Below, piece after piece: positions 7,154 through 14,193 of a stretch of 15,947 nucleotides of DNA (its first letter is position 1; every line of letters starts with the position of its first letter). Position numbers and translations under genes: made by a program. A model generated the notes under the pieces. That model did not search any database, was not told where the DNA came from, and saw only the letters and a list, made by a program, of their open reading frames with translations. The stretch comes from Bacteroidota bacterium (GTDB taxonomy: Bacteria; Bacteroidota; Bacteroidia; Flavobacteriales_D; Crocinitomicaceae): NCBI GenBank assembly GCA_024280195.1, contig JAJRQP010000203.1, positions 1 through 15,947 of the forward strand. The letters are read 5' to 3'.

Positions 7154-8855
7154 TCATCCATTAATTCCTTGGGCGTTGCAAGAAAATAAGAAAATAGAAT
7201 GTAGTTTAATTGAGAGTATAGAAACAGACAGATATAAAATTAATGATTCGGACTGTTTTATATTTGGAGATATTGAACGACATTGTTTTGCAAACACCGA
7301 TAAAGAAGTAGAGATGCTTTATGAAACACTTATTCAAAAACCTACACTATTTTTTGGCGGTTGGGAATCATATGGGGATGGTGGCTGGTCAAATACACCA
7401 ATTTCAACTTTGTATCCAGGAACATTTATATCTTCTGGGAGTAATAAAAACTTAACTGGATATCTAACAGTAAAAAACAAATTTTTTAAAAAAACGGATA
7501 TAGAATCATCTCCTATTGTAAGTGGAGTACATATCTTATCAAATATTTCAGGAGAGATAGTAGTAGAATTGAACACTAAATCACATAGCTTACCAGCACT
7601 TATTAAATACAAAAAAGAAGATGTTCGAAGATTGTTATATACAATTTCATTACTTCCAAGCGGTGGAAGAGATTTATATTTTTGGAACCAATTTCCTTTG
7701 ATGATTGAGGAATGTGTTAGTTGGTTGACAAGCGTTAACTTAAACAGGGCAAAAAAAACAAAAAATATAATATCTAAAGTTAGGAGATTATATAATGTTA
7801 AAGTCTCAGAAGTAGAACTTTTTAAGAATTTGTATGTATTTCGTGATTACATCAGTAAAAGTGGATCTTCATTAGAAATTTACTGGAGTTTTATTTTCTG
7901 TAGAGAAATTTCTGTAAAGAGTCGTAACTGGGGTTTTGCTTATGATTTATCAAATAATGCTATAAAGAATAGTTTCGATAATAAACGTCAGTTGCCAATG
8001 TTGAAAGCTGAATCATATAGATATCAAGGTATGGTATGGCTAGAAAAATCAAATCTACATCAAGCAGCAAAATACTTTAAATTAACAGCAAAGGAGTATT
8101 CAAATTCAATAAGTGTTGAATCTGATCCAATGAAAGGATTTTATTCCTTCTATTGTGGTATTTCAGAATTATTTTTAGGATTAAGCTTTTTAGATTCACA
8201 AAGGAATTTTGAGGTAAGAAAACATTTAAGTAATTCTTTTAGATATTTATCTGAAACTCGATCAGACAGTCATGGATTTACAAATTTAATCAAAGGTATT
8301 CCACAAGCAGTATTAGTGGTTATTGATACTTGTGAAATGAAAAGAAAAATAAAACCAATTAGAGATATTCAATCGTTTCTTAGCATTTTAAGTAAAACTA
8401 GGTTTGCTCATAACAAAATACTTGAACTTAGTGAAGCGACTGGGGTAATTAAACAAATTTTTTCAAAAGAGTTTTTTCGTATTTTAAATTCTTTAATCTG
8501 GGATATTGATACAATTGATAGAGTACAGCTAAAAGATATACTTAAAGACATTGATCGACTCTTTCAGAATGGTCAGTTAAGACACTATGAATTGAATATT
8601 TTGTATAATTTAATACAGTTTGTAAGTTATGCTTATCCTTCAACCAGATTTAAATTAGCTCAAGATATTACGGATTATTTTTCTTTTTTTAGTGCAATTA
8701 TTACATTATTAGGTTTTTTTAATATTGTAACTATTGATACTATTGAAATTAGTTTAATCGGGTCTGTAGCTACAATGATTGGAATATCCATAGGAATATT
8801 TCTTCGATACCAATCAAGAAAAAGAAACATCTTTAGTTTTAAAAATCTTAATTAA
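7128..8855 (+). CDS. GATase1-like domain protein with helical repeats and two C-terminal membrane helices
   Basis: A 575-residue protein of unusual build. Residues 1-205 resemble the glutamine-amidotransferase-like fold of the GATase1_like/ThuA group: FFGGWESYGDGGWSNTPISTLYPG at 75-98 matches that family's GG-x-S-hhG-GG-x-x-TP pattern, and GGRDLYFWNQFPLMIEE near 179-195 matches its closing segment. No nucleophilic Cys is present at the expected elbow, so it is probably not catalytic in the classical way. Residues 210-510 are helix-rich and TPR-like (ESYRYQGMVWLEKSNLHQAAKYFKLTAKEY near 291-320). Two helices near 518-535 and 541-559 anchor the C-terminus in the membrane. The gene overlaps the GT2 gene by 26 bases and its stop shares TTAA with the convergent kinase stop. 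Function unknown; the coupling to GT2 suggests a joint role in making or sensing a surface glycan. Confidence 0.65.
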   Translation: MKKIKLSTNHPLIPWALQENKKIECSLIESIETDRYKINDSDCFIFGDIERHCFANTDKEVEMLYETLIQKPTLFFGGWESYGDGGWSNTPISTLYPGTFISSGSNKNLTGYLTVKNKFFKKTDIESSPIVSGVHILSNISGEIVVELNTKSHSLPALIKYKKEDVRRLLYTISLLPSGGRDLYFWNQFPLMIEECVSWLTSVNLNRAKKTKNIISKVRRLYNVKVSEVELFKNLYVFRDYISKSGSSLEIYWSFIFCREISVKSRNWGFAYDLSNNAIKNSFDNKRQLPMLKAESYRYQGMVWLEKSNLHQAAKYFKLTAKEYSNSISVESDPMKGFYSFYCGISELFLGLSFLDSQRNFEVRKHLSNSFRYLSETRSDSHGFTNLIKGIPQAVLVVIDTCEMKRKIKPIRDIQSFLSILSKTRFAHNKILELSEATGVIKQIFSKEFFRILNSLIWDIDTIDRVQLKDILKDIDRLFQNGQLRHYELNILYNLIQFVSYAYPSTRFKLAQDITDYFSFFSAIITLLGFFNIVTIDTIEISLIGSVATMIGISIGIFLRYQSRKRNIFSFKNLN

Positions 8856-9403
8856 TTCATTATTGATTTAATTTTATCAATAATTTCTTTAGTGTTGCTG
8901 GTATGTTTAAAGATATAGTCAGACTCTGTTTCTTTGGGTTCGTCAAAAAAAGGTTTTTGTACTTTTTCATATAAGTCTAACCACTTGTTATTGTTATTTT
9001 CAATATCAGCCTTGAATATGTTGCTATAAAGATTTTTTTCATCAATTTTGTGTCTAATTATTATCGTTTTAATTTTTAGATTAGTCCTTTTTATCTCATC
9101 AAAAAATTTATTACGTATATTAAATCTTCCATTATTGGCATCCAATAGTATAGAGAATTGGTTATTTAGTAAAGTTAGGATTAATGCCAGTTGCATTTCT
9201 TTATTCGCATGTTGTTTCAGTAAATAAGCATCGTTGTTTATTGTGTGTTCTTCATTAAAAATTGGATAAGTGTAACTTAAAAAATTGAGTAAAGAATCAG
9301 AATCTATAATAATTAATGAGGGTATTTTTAGTTTAATTTCATTTGCTAAATGTGTTTTGCCAGATCGTGAAACTCCAACGAGCATGATAAATATCTGTTT
9401 CAT
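8852..9403 (-). CDS. P-loop nucleotide kinase of the AAA_33 / polynucleotide-kinase type
   Basis: A 183-residue protein with Walker A GVSRSGKTH at 10-18, an IIIDSDSL strand near 31-38 and a later FSILLDANNGRFNIR segment typical of small P-loop kinases in the AAA_33, zeta-toxin and T4-polynucleotide-kinase-like group (Asp followed by Asn and Arg, used for phosphoryl transfer). Such proteins phosphorylate small molecules, RNA or DNA ends, or act as toxins; the substrate here cannot be told. The gene stands alone on the minus strand, convergent with the GATase-like gene: the two stop codons overlap in TTAA (8852-8855). It is divergent from the LexA cassette. There is no obvious antitoxin partner, which argues mildly against a zeta toxin. 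Confidence 0.75.
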   Translation of the reverse strand: MKQIFIMLVGVSRSGKTHLANEIKLKIPSLIIIDSDSLLNFLSYTYPIFNEEHTINNDAYLLKQHANKEMQLALILTLLNNQFSILLDANNGRFNIRNKFFDEIKRTNLKIKTIIIRHKIDEKNLYSNIFKADIENNNNKWLDLYEKVQKPFFDEPKETESDYIFKHTSNTKEIIDKIKSIMN

Positions 9404-9679
9404 ATTAAGATAAATTAGTGTTTTTTTAAGTTAGTTAATCGTAACTGAATTATTCATTCCTGTAAAGATTATATTTAAAAATACAATAACAATTATTCGT
9501 TTCAAAAAAATAGGTGGAGCGAGGAATTAACGAATTCTTTCTATTGTAAATAGTAGAATGTATTTTCATATAATATTTAATTACTACTAAATTGTCCAAT
9601 TATATTACAAAGGTAATATTCATGTTAACTATCTGTCGTGTAGCAATATATTGTAGCATTTAGTATTTTTGCAAAATCA
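9404..9679. promoter_or_regulatory. Divergent intergenic region with inverted and direct repeats
   Basis: The region between the kinase and LexA genes has no gene but several repeat signals. ATATTAC-AAAG-GTAATAT is an exact 7-base inverted repeat at 9602-9619. TGTAGCA occurs twice as a direct repeat with six bases between (9639-9645 and 9652-9658), overlapping the palindrome CAATATATTG (9644-9653). CTATT-GTA-AATAG is a smaller inverted repeat at 9541-9553. Any of these could be operators for the adjacent LexA-type repressor or its neighbours. The LexA box of this lineage is unknown to me, so I cannot choose. Confidence 0.35.
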
Positions 9680-9708
9680 TTGTTTTTTGGCTTGACTTAT
9701 ATTATAAA
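9680..9708 (+). promoter_or_regulatory. Candidate promoter of the LexA-Ubl cassette
   Basis: TTGTTT (9680-9685), 17 bases, then TATAAA (9703-9708), which would start transcription near 9715, just ahead of the ribosome site AAAGGAAG at 9721-9728. An alternative TTGACT at 9692 would put the start too close to the coding region. The match is moderate in very AT-rich DNA. Confidence 0.35.
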
Positions 9709-9731
9709 TCATTATACACTAAAGGAAGATG

Positions 9732-10352
9732 ATGTATAATAAAATGTTAACAGATAAAGAAATAGAAGCTATTCGGTTGATTAGAAACAGAATAGTTCAT
9801 ACAGGTAATCCTCCTTCAATTAGAGAAATTATGAAGCATTTAGGCTATTCATCACCAAGAGCTGCTTCATATATTTTGGAGAAACTTGAATCAAAAGGAT
9901 TTATAACAAGACCTAGCCGTGGTCAAATTCAACTTCTAAAAGAAACACCAGGATCAGATTCACATGCTGAGACAGTAAATATTCCTTTAGTTGGATCAGT
10001 TGCTTGTGGTATTCCAGTCTTTGCTGAAGAAAATATAGAGGCACACTATGCAGTATCTATTAAAATAGCAAGACCTCAATTCAAATATTTTTTGCTTCGA
10101 GCAACTGGTGATTCTATGAATCAGAGTGACATTCAAGATGGTAATCTTGTTTTGATTCGCCAACAACCTAATGCCGAGGAGGGCGATAGAGTAGTTGCTT
10201 TGATTGATGAAGAGGCAACGATTAAAGAATTTCATAGAACTAGCAATGCGATAATTTTAAAACCTAGATCAACTAATAAACAACACAAACCTATTATCCT
10301 GAATGAAGAATTTCAGGTTTTAGGTGTAGTTCACGCTGTAATAGACTTATGA
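9732..10352 (+). CDS. lexA: LexA-type SOS repressor (self-cleaving S24 peptidase)
   Basis: About 206 residues. ATG 9732 is chosen because the Shine-Dalgarno AAAGGAAG (9721-9728) directly abuts an ATG at 9729; MLTDKE at 9744 is another option. The N-terminal winged helix (about 5-65) contains PSIREIMKHLGYSSPRAASYIL, close to classical LexA. The C-terminal S24 peptidase shows, counting from 9729, a Cys93-Gly94 cleavage site (VACGIP), Ser129 in TGDSM and Lys166 in ATIKEF. The spacings of 35 and 37 residues equal those of E. coli LexA (Gly85 side/Ser119/Lys156). It should bind DNA, and self-cleave when RecA is activated by DNA damage. It is 47 bases upstream of the Ubl gene on the same strand, so it probably regulates the cassette. 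It could be the host's chromosomal LexA or a dedicated copy. Confidence 0.93.
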   Translation: MYNKMLTDKEIEAIRLIRNRIVHTGNPPSIREIMKHLGYSSPRAASYILEKLESKGFITRPSRGQIQLLKETPGSDSHAETVNIPLVGSVACGIPVFAEENIEAHYAVSIKIARPQFKYFLLRATGDSMNQSDIQDGNLVLIRQQPNAEEGDRVVALIDEEATIKEFHRTSNAIILKPRSTNKQHKPIILNEEFQVLGVVHAVIDL

Positions 10353-10399
10353 CAAAAACAGAGTGGATTATATAACTAACAATTTAAAAGAGGAAAATT

Positions 10400-10633
10400 A
10401 TGCCAGAGAAATTCAAATTTAAAATCGAAAACACAGTTTATAAATGGAACCAGCAATTTATAACTGGTCAAGAAGTAAGAAGTGTAGGACCAGGTATCCC
10501 TGAAAACATGGATTTGTTTTTAAAGGTTAAAGGTAATACAGGAAGATTAATTTCTAACGACGAAAGAGTTGATTTAAGTGAAAAAGGGATAGAAAAATTT
10601 TATTCTCAAGAATCAAGCTCTACTGCTGGTTAA
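10400..10633 (+). CDS. Ubiquitin-like modifier, single multiubiquitin domain
   Basis: A 77-residue protein formed by one Multiubiquitin-type domain: KFKIENTVYKWNQQFITGQEV near 4-25, then LFLKVKG near 39-45, RLISNDERVDLSEKGIEKFYSQ near 49-70. This is the beta-grasp pattern with the family's characteristic ITG-hR and VDLS-x-GhExF motifs. It ends ...SSSTAG, a short flexible tail with a terminal glycine suited to adenylation by an E1 without processing. The ribosome site AGAGGA lies just upstream and the next gene follows after four bases. In characterised Ubl systems the C-terminal glycine is joined to a target; the target here is unknown. Most family members carry one to several such domains; this one has a single copy. 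Confidence 0.87.
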   Translation: MPEKFKFKIENTVYKWNQQFITGQEVRSVGPGIPENMDLFLKVKGNTGRLISNDERVDLSEKGIEKFYSQESSSTAG

Positions 10634-10637
10634 AATT

Positions 10638-11054
10638 ATGGCTTTACTTTTCGAAGAAGATTACAAGATTCTTGAAGACTGTGGTCTATTTCACGAGGAG
10701 GATGAAACTAATAGATTCTTAGTATTAAAAAATTATCCTCTTCCTAGCGATTTATACATTAATAGTCAAGTCTTACTTGATCAGGTTGAAGTTCTTTTAG
10801 TGATCCCTCCAAACTATAATACTAGCGGGAATGATATGTTTTGGGTGCATCCAGCATTAGCTCGTGCGGATGGTAAAACAATTCCTGCCGCTGCAGGTTA
10901 TGGTGGTGGAGACTCTAGGTTTTTTGATAACAAAGAGTTTTGCAGATGGTCACGTCATTATACTCCTCAGAGTTGGAATCCCAAGGTGGACAATATTCAG
11001 AAAATGATTGATCGCATTGAATGGGCTCTAAGAAATCCAGATGCAAACAAATGA
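10638..11054 (+). CDS. E2-like Ubl-transfer protein (prokaryotic E2 family E type)
   Basis: A 138-residue protein. LDQVEVLLVIPPNYNTSGNDMFWVHPAL at 47-74 matches the central strand and PPxYNxxGxDxFWV signature of the Prok-E2_E family. The C-terminal part has EFCRWSRHYTPQSWNPKVDNI at 100-120, the family's W-S-R-H...W-x-P-x-V-D segment, placed where the acceptor residue of an E2 would lie. The only nearby cysteine is Cys102, while Ser105 sits in the conserved WSRH. From memory, type II bacterial Ubl (Bub) pathways use serine in place of the catalytic cysteine; that fits Ser105 but is inference. It would take the Ubl from the downstream E1. The stop overlaps the E1 start (ATGA at 11051-11054), showing tight coupling. 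Confidence 0.85.
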   Translation: MALLFEEDYKILEDCGLFHEEDETNRFLVLKNYPLPSDLYINSQVLLDQVEVLLVIPPNYNTSGNDMFWVHPALARADGKTIPAAAGYGGGDSRFFDNKEFCRWSRHYTPQSWNPKVDNIQKMIDRIEWALRNPDANK

Positions 11055-12511
11055 TTAAACATCGTATAACATTATTAGGTTCTCAAGATAGAGATCTGCA
11101 GGGGTGGTTAAGCGAACATCCTGAACATCATGAACGTGGTGCTATCATTCTTTTTCTTAGATTAGCGAGGAAAGTGGAGGGTCAAGAGGTATCAGATCGT
11201 TTTTTAGCTGTTGAGGTAATCAAAATGTCAGATGATTGGGTGCTTGAAAGTTCACCAACTCATCTAAAAATAAATATGCGAAAATTTACTGATGTTTATC
11301 TTCGCTGTGAAATCGAAAAATTAGAGCTAGGTTTTGTTCATAATCATCCAACTTCTCTGAGCATTGACTTTTCTTCACAAGATGATATAAATGAGCGTAA
11401 TATTTTGTATGGTCTTTCAGGATGTAATGGAAAAGAATCCTTTTTGATTGCAATGCTTCTAAAAAATGGAACATGGAAGGCTAGAATTCGTCAAGGTACA
11501 GCACCTAGTGAAATTATCCCAGTTCGCCATATCAGTGTTATTAGTAATAATATAAAACTCCATGGTCTTTCTATCCCTGATCAATCACAAGAGATACTAA
11601 AACGCCAAGAAGCTGCATTTGGTAAACCCTTTAATGTTATGCTCAGTTCATTAAGAGTAGCAGTTATTGGCTTAGGTGGCACTGGTTCTTCTATTGCAAC
11701 AATGCTGGCACGGGTAGGTGTAAGAGAATTAATATTAATTGATGGTGATAAATTGGAAAAAACTAATTTAAATCGTATTCATGGTTGTCGTGTTAAGGAT
11801 GAAAATACAAACAAAGCAAAGATTCTTGCTGACTATATAGAGAGCCTAGGCTTGGAAACCTCTGTCTCAATTGTTGAAGAATTTTTGGATGAATCTGAAA
11901 TGGGGATTGATGCTCTTTCAAGTGCTGATGTTGTATTTGGTTGCACTGACGATCAATTAGGTCGTGATTTAATGAATCAAGCATTATATTACTATGCTCA
12001 AGTTTATATAGATATGGGTTTAACTGGTTTTATTGACCTTGATATTGAAGGATTGCCATATCTAAGAGATCATCGTGGGCGTATAAGTTGTATTTTACCT
12101 GAAGATGGTGCGTGCTTACGTTGCCAACGAGTTATTAGTGATGATAAAATAAAGCTTCAACAAGCAATTAAACATAAGCCTGAGTTAGCTAAACTTGATT
12201 CTGAAACTCTTAAAAACGAATTTTATCTAATTGGTGGAGGTGAGCAAGCCCCAGGTGTTGGTCCTTTTACTAGTGCTACAGCAAATATCGCAGTTGCTAC
12301 TTTTATGAACTTGCTAAAACCTTACAGAGATATTTCGATTGAGCTACGTCAGGATAATATTTGGTTTGATTTTGTACATATGAATACATATAGTAATGAA
12401 CCTATAGATAACTCAGAATGTATATATTGTCGTCAGCACTTGTTACTTGTAAAAAGTGAAGGAAATTATCGTTTAGAAACACCTAGTTATGGCAAAATAA
12501 AGTATGATTAA
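11051..12511 (+). CDS. JAMM peptidase-E1 fusion protein (Ubl processing and activation)
   Basis: 486 residues. The start at 11051 is set by the ATGA overlap with the E2 gene; an ATG ten codons upstream would lie deep in that gene. Residues 1-160 are a JAB/JAMM metallopeptidase: Glu28 (HERGAI), HNHP at 97-100, Ser108 and Asp111, the expected zinc ligands. Residues 200-460 are an E1/ThiF adenylation domain: GLGGTGSS at 207-214, LIDGDKLEKTNLNR at 229-242, Asp300 and Arg305, and a zinc tetrad Cys355/Cys358 and Cys457/Cys460. No cysteine occurs between 358 and 457, where E1 enzymes normally keep their catalytic cysteine, so the acceptor may be Ser (363, 384) or absent. The E1 would adenylate the Ubl glycine. 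The JAMM half would remove Ubl from targets. It overlaps the next gene by eight bases. Confidence 0.9.
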   Translation: MIKHRITLLGSQDRDLQGWLSEHPEHHERGAIILFLRLARKVEGQEVSDRFLAVEVIKMSDDWVLESSPTHLKINMRKFTDVYLRCEIEKLELGFVHNHPTSLSIDFSSQDDINERNILYGLSGCNGKESFLIAMLLKNGTWKARIRQGTAPSEIIPVRHISVISNNIKLHGLSIPDQSQEILKRQEAAFGKPFNVMLSSLRVAVIGLGGTGSSIATMLARVGVRELILIDGDKLEKTNLNRIHGCRVKDENTNKAKILADYIESLGLETSVSIVEEFLDESEMGIDALSSADVVFGCTDDQLGRDLMNQALYYYAQVYIDMGLTGFIDLDIEGLPYLRDHRGRISCILPEDGACLRCQRVISDDKIKLQQAIKHKPELAKLDSETLKNEFYLIGGGEQAPGVGPFTSATANIAVATFMNLLKPYRDISIELRQDNIWFDFVHMNTYSNEPIDNSECIYCRQHLLLVKSEGNYRLETPSYGKIKYD

Positions 12512-12881
12512 AATATTAAAAAACATATTTCAATTGTTATTTGGAGTTGATTCAAAGAGTAAGAGAAAAAAAACAAAATACAAAAAGCCACCAATTTACT
12601 TTGAATCGGTAACTGTAGTAAATAAAACTCCTAGCAATCATGAAGTTCTCGATAGAGTTTTCATTGTCGTTACTTTTCAATGTAAACCCATTTGGGCTTT
12701 GTTTAGATGCCCTTGTGGATGTCAACATGTTATATCATTGTCACTTCAAAGAATACATAAAACTTTTTGGAAAGTAAATTTAAATAAAGAACAAAGACCA
12801 ACACTAAATCCTTCGGTTTGGCAGATAGAAAAATGTCATAGTCACTTTTGGGTTAAAGATGGGCGCATTTATTGGGTTTAA
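12504..12881 (+). CDS. DUF6527-type protein, candidate Ubl-cassette accessory or protease
   Basis: 125 residues starting inside the E1 gene (ATGATTAA overlap). A basic N-terminus (SKSKRKKTKYKK near 17-28) is followed by a compact domain with CPCGCQH at 69-75, RPTLNPSVW at 98-106 and CHSHFWVKDGRIYWV at 111-125. This order (CxCGC, N-P-S, C-x-SHF-h-x-x-G-x-I-x-W) is the pattern of DUF6527, which I recall as a regular companion of Ubl-E2-E1 operons. One report, again from memory, treats it as an unusual serine protease acting as a deubiquitinase. Candidate residues visible here are Ser104 and His112/His114; the Cys cluster may bind zinc. It is the last gene of the cassette. The first ~30 residues are unlike the rest and may be a linker or membrane-proximal extension. 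Confidence 0.75.
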   Translation: MIKILKNIFQLLFGVDSKSKRKKTKYKKPPIYFESVTVVNKTPSNHEVLDRVFIVVTFQCKPIWALFRCPCGCQHVISLSLQRIHKTFWKVNLNKEQRPTLNPSVWQIEKCHSHFWVKDGRIYWV

Positions 12882-13013
12882 TATTGATGTAAAGAATTTT
12901 CACTTAGGGATCGAACACTAGGGCTATAAGTGGACATTAATGGCTTGATTACCTTACTTAGAGGGTGTATATTTATATAGTTCATAATAAATAAAAAGGG
13001 TAAAAATTAGTTT

Positions 13014-13057
13014 ATGTCAGTTAATATACATTTTTTAAATGTAGGGGATGGAGATTG
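13014..13057 (+). pseudogene. 5' stub of an MBL-fold hydrolase gene split by an IS
   Basis: Starts MSVNIHFLNVGDGDC, the first strand and loop of ComEC-type metallo-beta-lactamase-fold proteins (HFLNVGDGDC). The IS150-like element begins at 13058 within codon 15. Joining 13057 to 14197 (dropping the duplicated TTG) restores GAT-TGT-ACT-ATT in one frame. The restored gene is 909 bases, giving 302 residues. Left alone, the stub reads a few IS codons and stops. Confidence 0.85.
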
Positions 13058-13075
13058 TGTACTGCACCCCATTAG

Positions 13076-13846
13076 TCAAGCAGTTTCTAAGAGAGTCTTG
13101 TGACTCATGTTATAGGTTTCTTCAAATTTATTCGGCGGTCTATATCCTAACGTCGAATGTAAATAACTTTCATTGTAATATTTTATCCAAGCTGTAAGTT
13201 TTATATCAATTTCATCAGCATGTCGCCATTCTCTCAACCACAGTAACTCCTCTTTCAAAGTTCGCATCATACGTTCCGTATCAGCATTGCCTTTCGGATT
13301 ATTATAACTTGTAAATGCCTGATGAACTCCAAGATGAGAACAGACTTTCATAAACGTTGTTGAAGTAGGCTGGCTTCCGTTATCTGACATCAAGTGAAGT
13401 TGGTGGTCACGTACACCATCCAGGAACTGCTGATTGATACCCATATCCAAAGCATTCAACCAGTCTTGAGTCACCGCACGATGACCGGTATGATGCCCAA
13501 CAATCTTTTTAGTGTACCAATCCAAAACAATCACAATATAAACCCAGCCGTTGTCACTCATCACTTTTGTCATGTCAATCCCCCACCATTCATTAGGACA
13601 GCTCGGTTTCGGTTTCTTCTTATCAGAGATACGCTTAGCTTTCAGTCTTGTGTTGGCTGTGACAACCAGATTGTGTTTTTTCATCAAACGAAGGACTCGC
13701 TTTCTATTGATAATAACATCCTCAACATACCGAAGATACGCCCACACCCGACGATAACCCCAAAAGGGATGCTCACACTTCAACTGACGAATCTGTTCAA
13801 CTATATGCTTATTTCGTTCTGCTACTGACTCAGACGGCTCTCTCAT
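13076..13846 (-). CDS. IS3-family transposase OrfB (DDE integrase core)
   Basis: 256 residues. HTH_21-like N-terminal part (HPFWGYRRVWAYL near 26-38) followed by the rve catalytic core with Asp91 (WWGIDMTKV), Asp155 (LMSDNGSQ) and Glu191 (NADTERMMRTLKEE), giving the DD35E spacing of IS3 enzymes, and the tail YYNESYLHSTLGYRPPNKFEE. The start codon overlaps the OrfA stop (ATGA at 13846-13843). It may be made by coupling or as an OrfAB fusion by frameshifting. Its stop lies inside the terminal inverted repeat. It looks intact. Confidence 0.95.
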   Translation of the reverse strand: MREPSESVAERNKHIVEQIRQLKCEHPFWGYRRVWAYLRYVEDVIINRKRVLRLMKKHNLVVTANTRLKAKRISDKKKPKPSCPNEWWGIDMTKVMSDNGWVYIVIVLDWYTKKIVGHHTGHRAVTQDWLNALDMGINQQFLDGVRDHQLHLMSDNGSQPTSTTFMKVCSHLGVHQAFTSYNNPKGNADTERMMRTLKEELLWLREWRHADEIDIKLTAWIKYYNESYLHSTLGYRPPNKFEETYNMSHKTLLETA

Positions 13847-14118
13847 AGCTCCTCGTCCTCGAGTTTTTTTAACTCAAAGGTGACCGCTCCGAGTGTCTGC
13901 TCTAAATTAAGTATCCGTTTCTTCAACCGATCTTCTTTGTTAATGTTACCAACGGTTTCAAAGGCTCGGTATGATTCTGATAAAAACTTATCTCGCCAAA
14001 GATAATATTGATTCTGGCTGATTTGATACTTGTTGCAAACTTCTGATACCGACATGCCCGATAGTGCTTCTAAAACTATCTTGGCTTTGGTTTTACTGTC
14101 CCATTTTCTGCGTTTCAT
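13843..14118 (-). CDS. IS3-family transposase OrfA (HTH protein) with A7 slippery site
   Basis: 91 residues. Helix-turn-helix near 10-45 (KAKIVLEALSGMSVSEVCNKYQISQNQYYLWRDKFL region) followed by a leucine-zipper-like helix (RLKKRILNLEQTLGAV near 64-79). AGGAGA precedes the ATG at 14118. Near its 3' end, seven A (13870-13864, minus strand) read A-AAA-AAA in frame, a standard -1 slippery heptamer. Slipping there continues as T-R-G-R-G-A-M-R directly into OrfB. The OrfAB fusion is the usual active transposase of this family, while OrfA alone represses. Confidence 0.93.
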   Translation of the reverse strand: MKRRKWDSKTKAKIVLEALSGMSVSEVCNKYQISQNQYYLWRDKFLSESYRAFETVGNINKEDRLKKRILNLEQTLGAVTFELKKLEDEEL

Positions 14119-14193
14119 GAGTTGTCTCCTTTGTGAGTTCTGTCACAAGATAATCTCTTAACTAATACTGTCAACTAATGGGGGGCAGTATAA

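Larger units (their letters stand above)
13058..14193 (-). mobile_element. Complete IS3-family, IS150-like insertion sequence
   Basis: About 1,136 bases carrying OrfA and OrfB on the minus strand. The ends are inverted repeats: TACTGCACCCCATTAGT (13060-13076) pairs with 14174-14190 with one mismatch. The outer end reads TGTACTGCACCCC, as in IS150-group elements. TTG occurs on both sides (13055-13057 and 14194-14196) and looks like the target duplication, although the flanks share slightly more (ATTGT), so the exact ends could shift by a base or two. The element is visibly richer in G and C than its surroundings. It interrupts the MBL-fold gene at codon 15. Both ORFs are intact, so it may still be active. 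Confidence 0.9.

Noticed and set aside
7128..7740. Active glutamine amidotransferase
   Set aside because: The fold-level motifs fit a GATase1-like domain, but no cysteine nucleophile occurs at the expected position after the FFGGW strand, so enzymatic amidotransfer is not claimed.
8852..9403. Zeta-toxin interpretation of the P-loop kinase
   Set aside because: The Walker A and LDANN segments fit a broad kinase group. There is no small antitoxin gene next to it, so a toxin label is not supported.
9996..10235. Minus-strand frame inside lexA
   Set aside because: Complete overlap with a well-supported LexA-type protein; the product has no motif.
13394..13828. Plus-strand open frame of 144 codons
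   Set aside because: It lies entirely antisense to the intact IS3 OrfB, whose DD35E residues are clear, and its product has no domain character.
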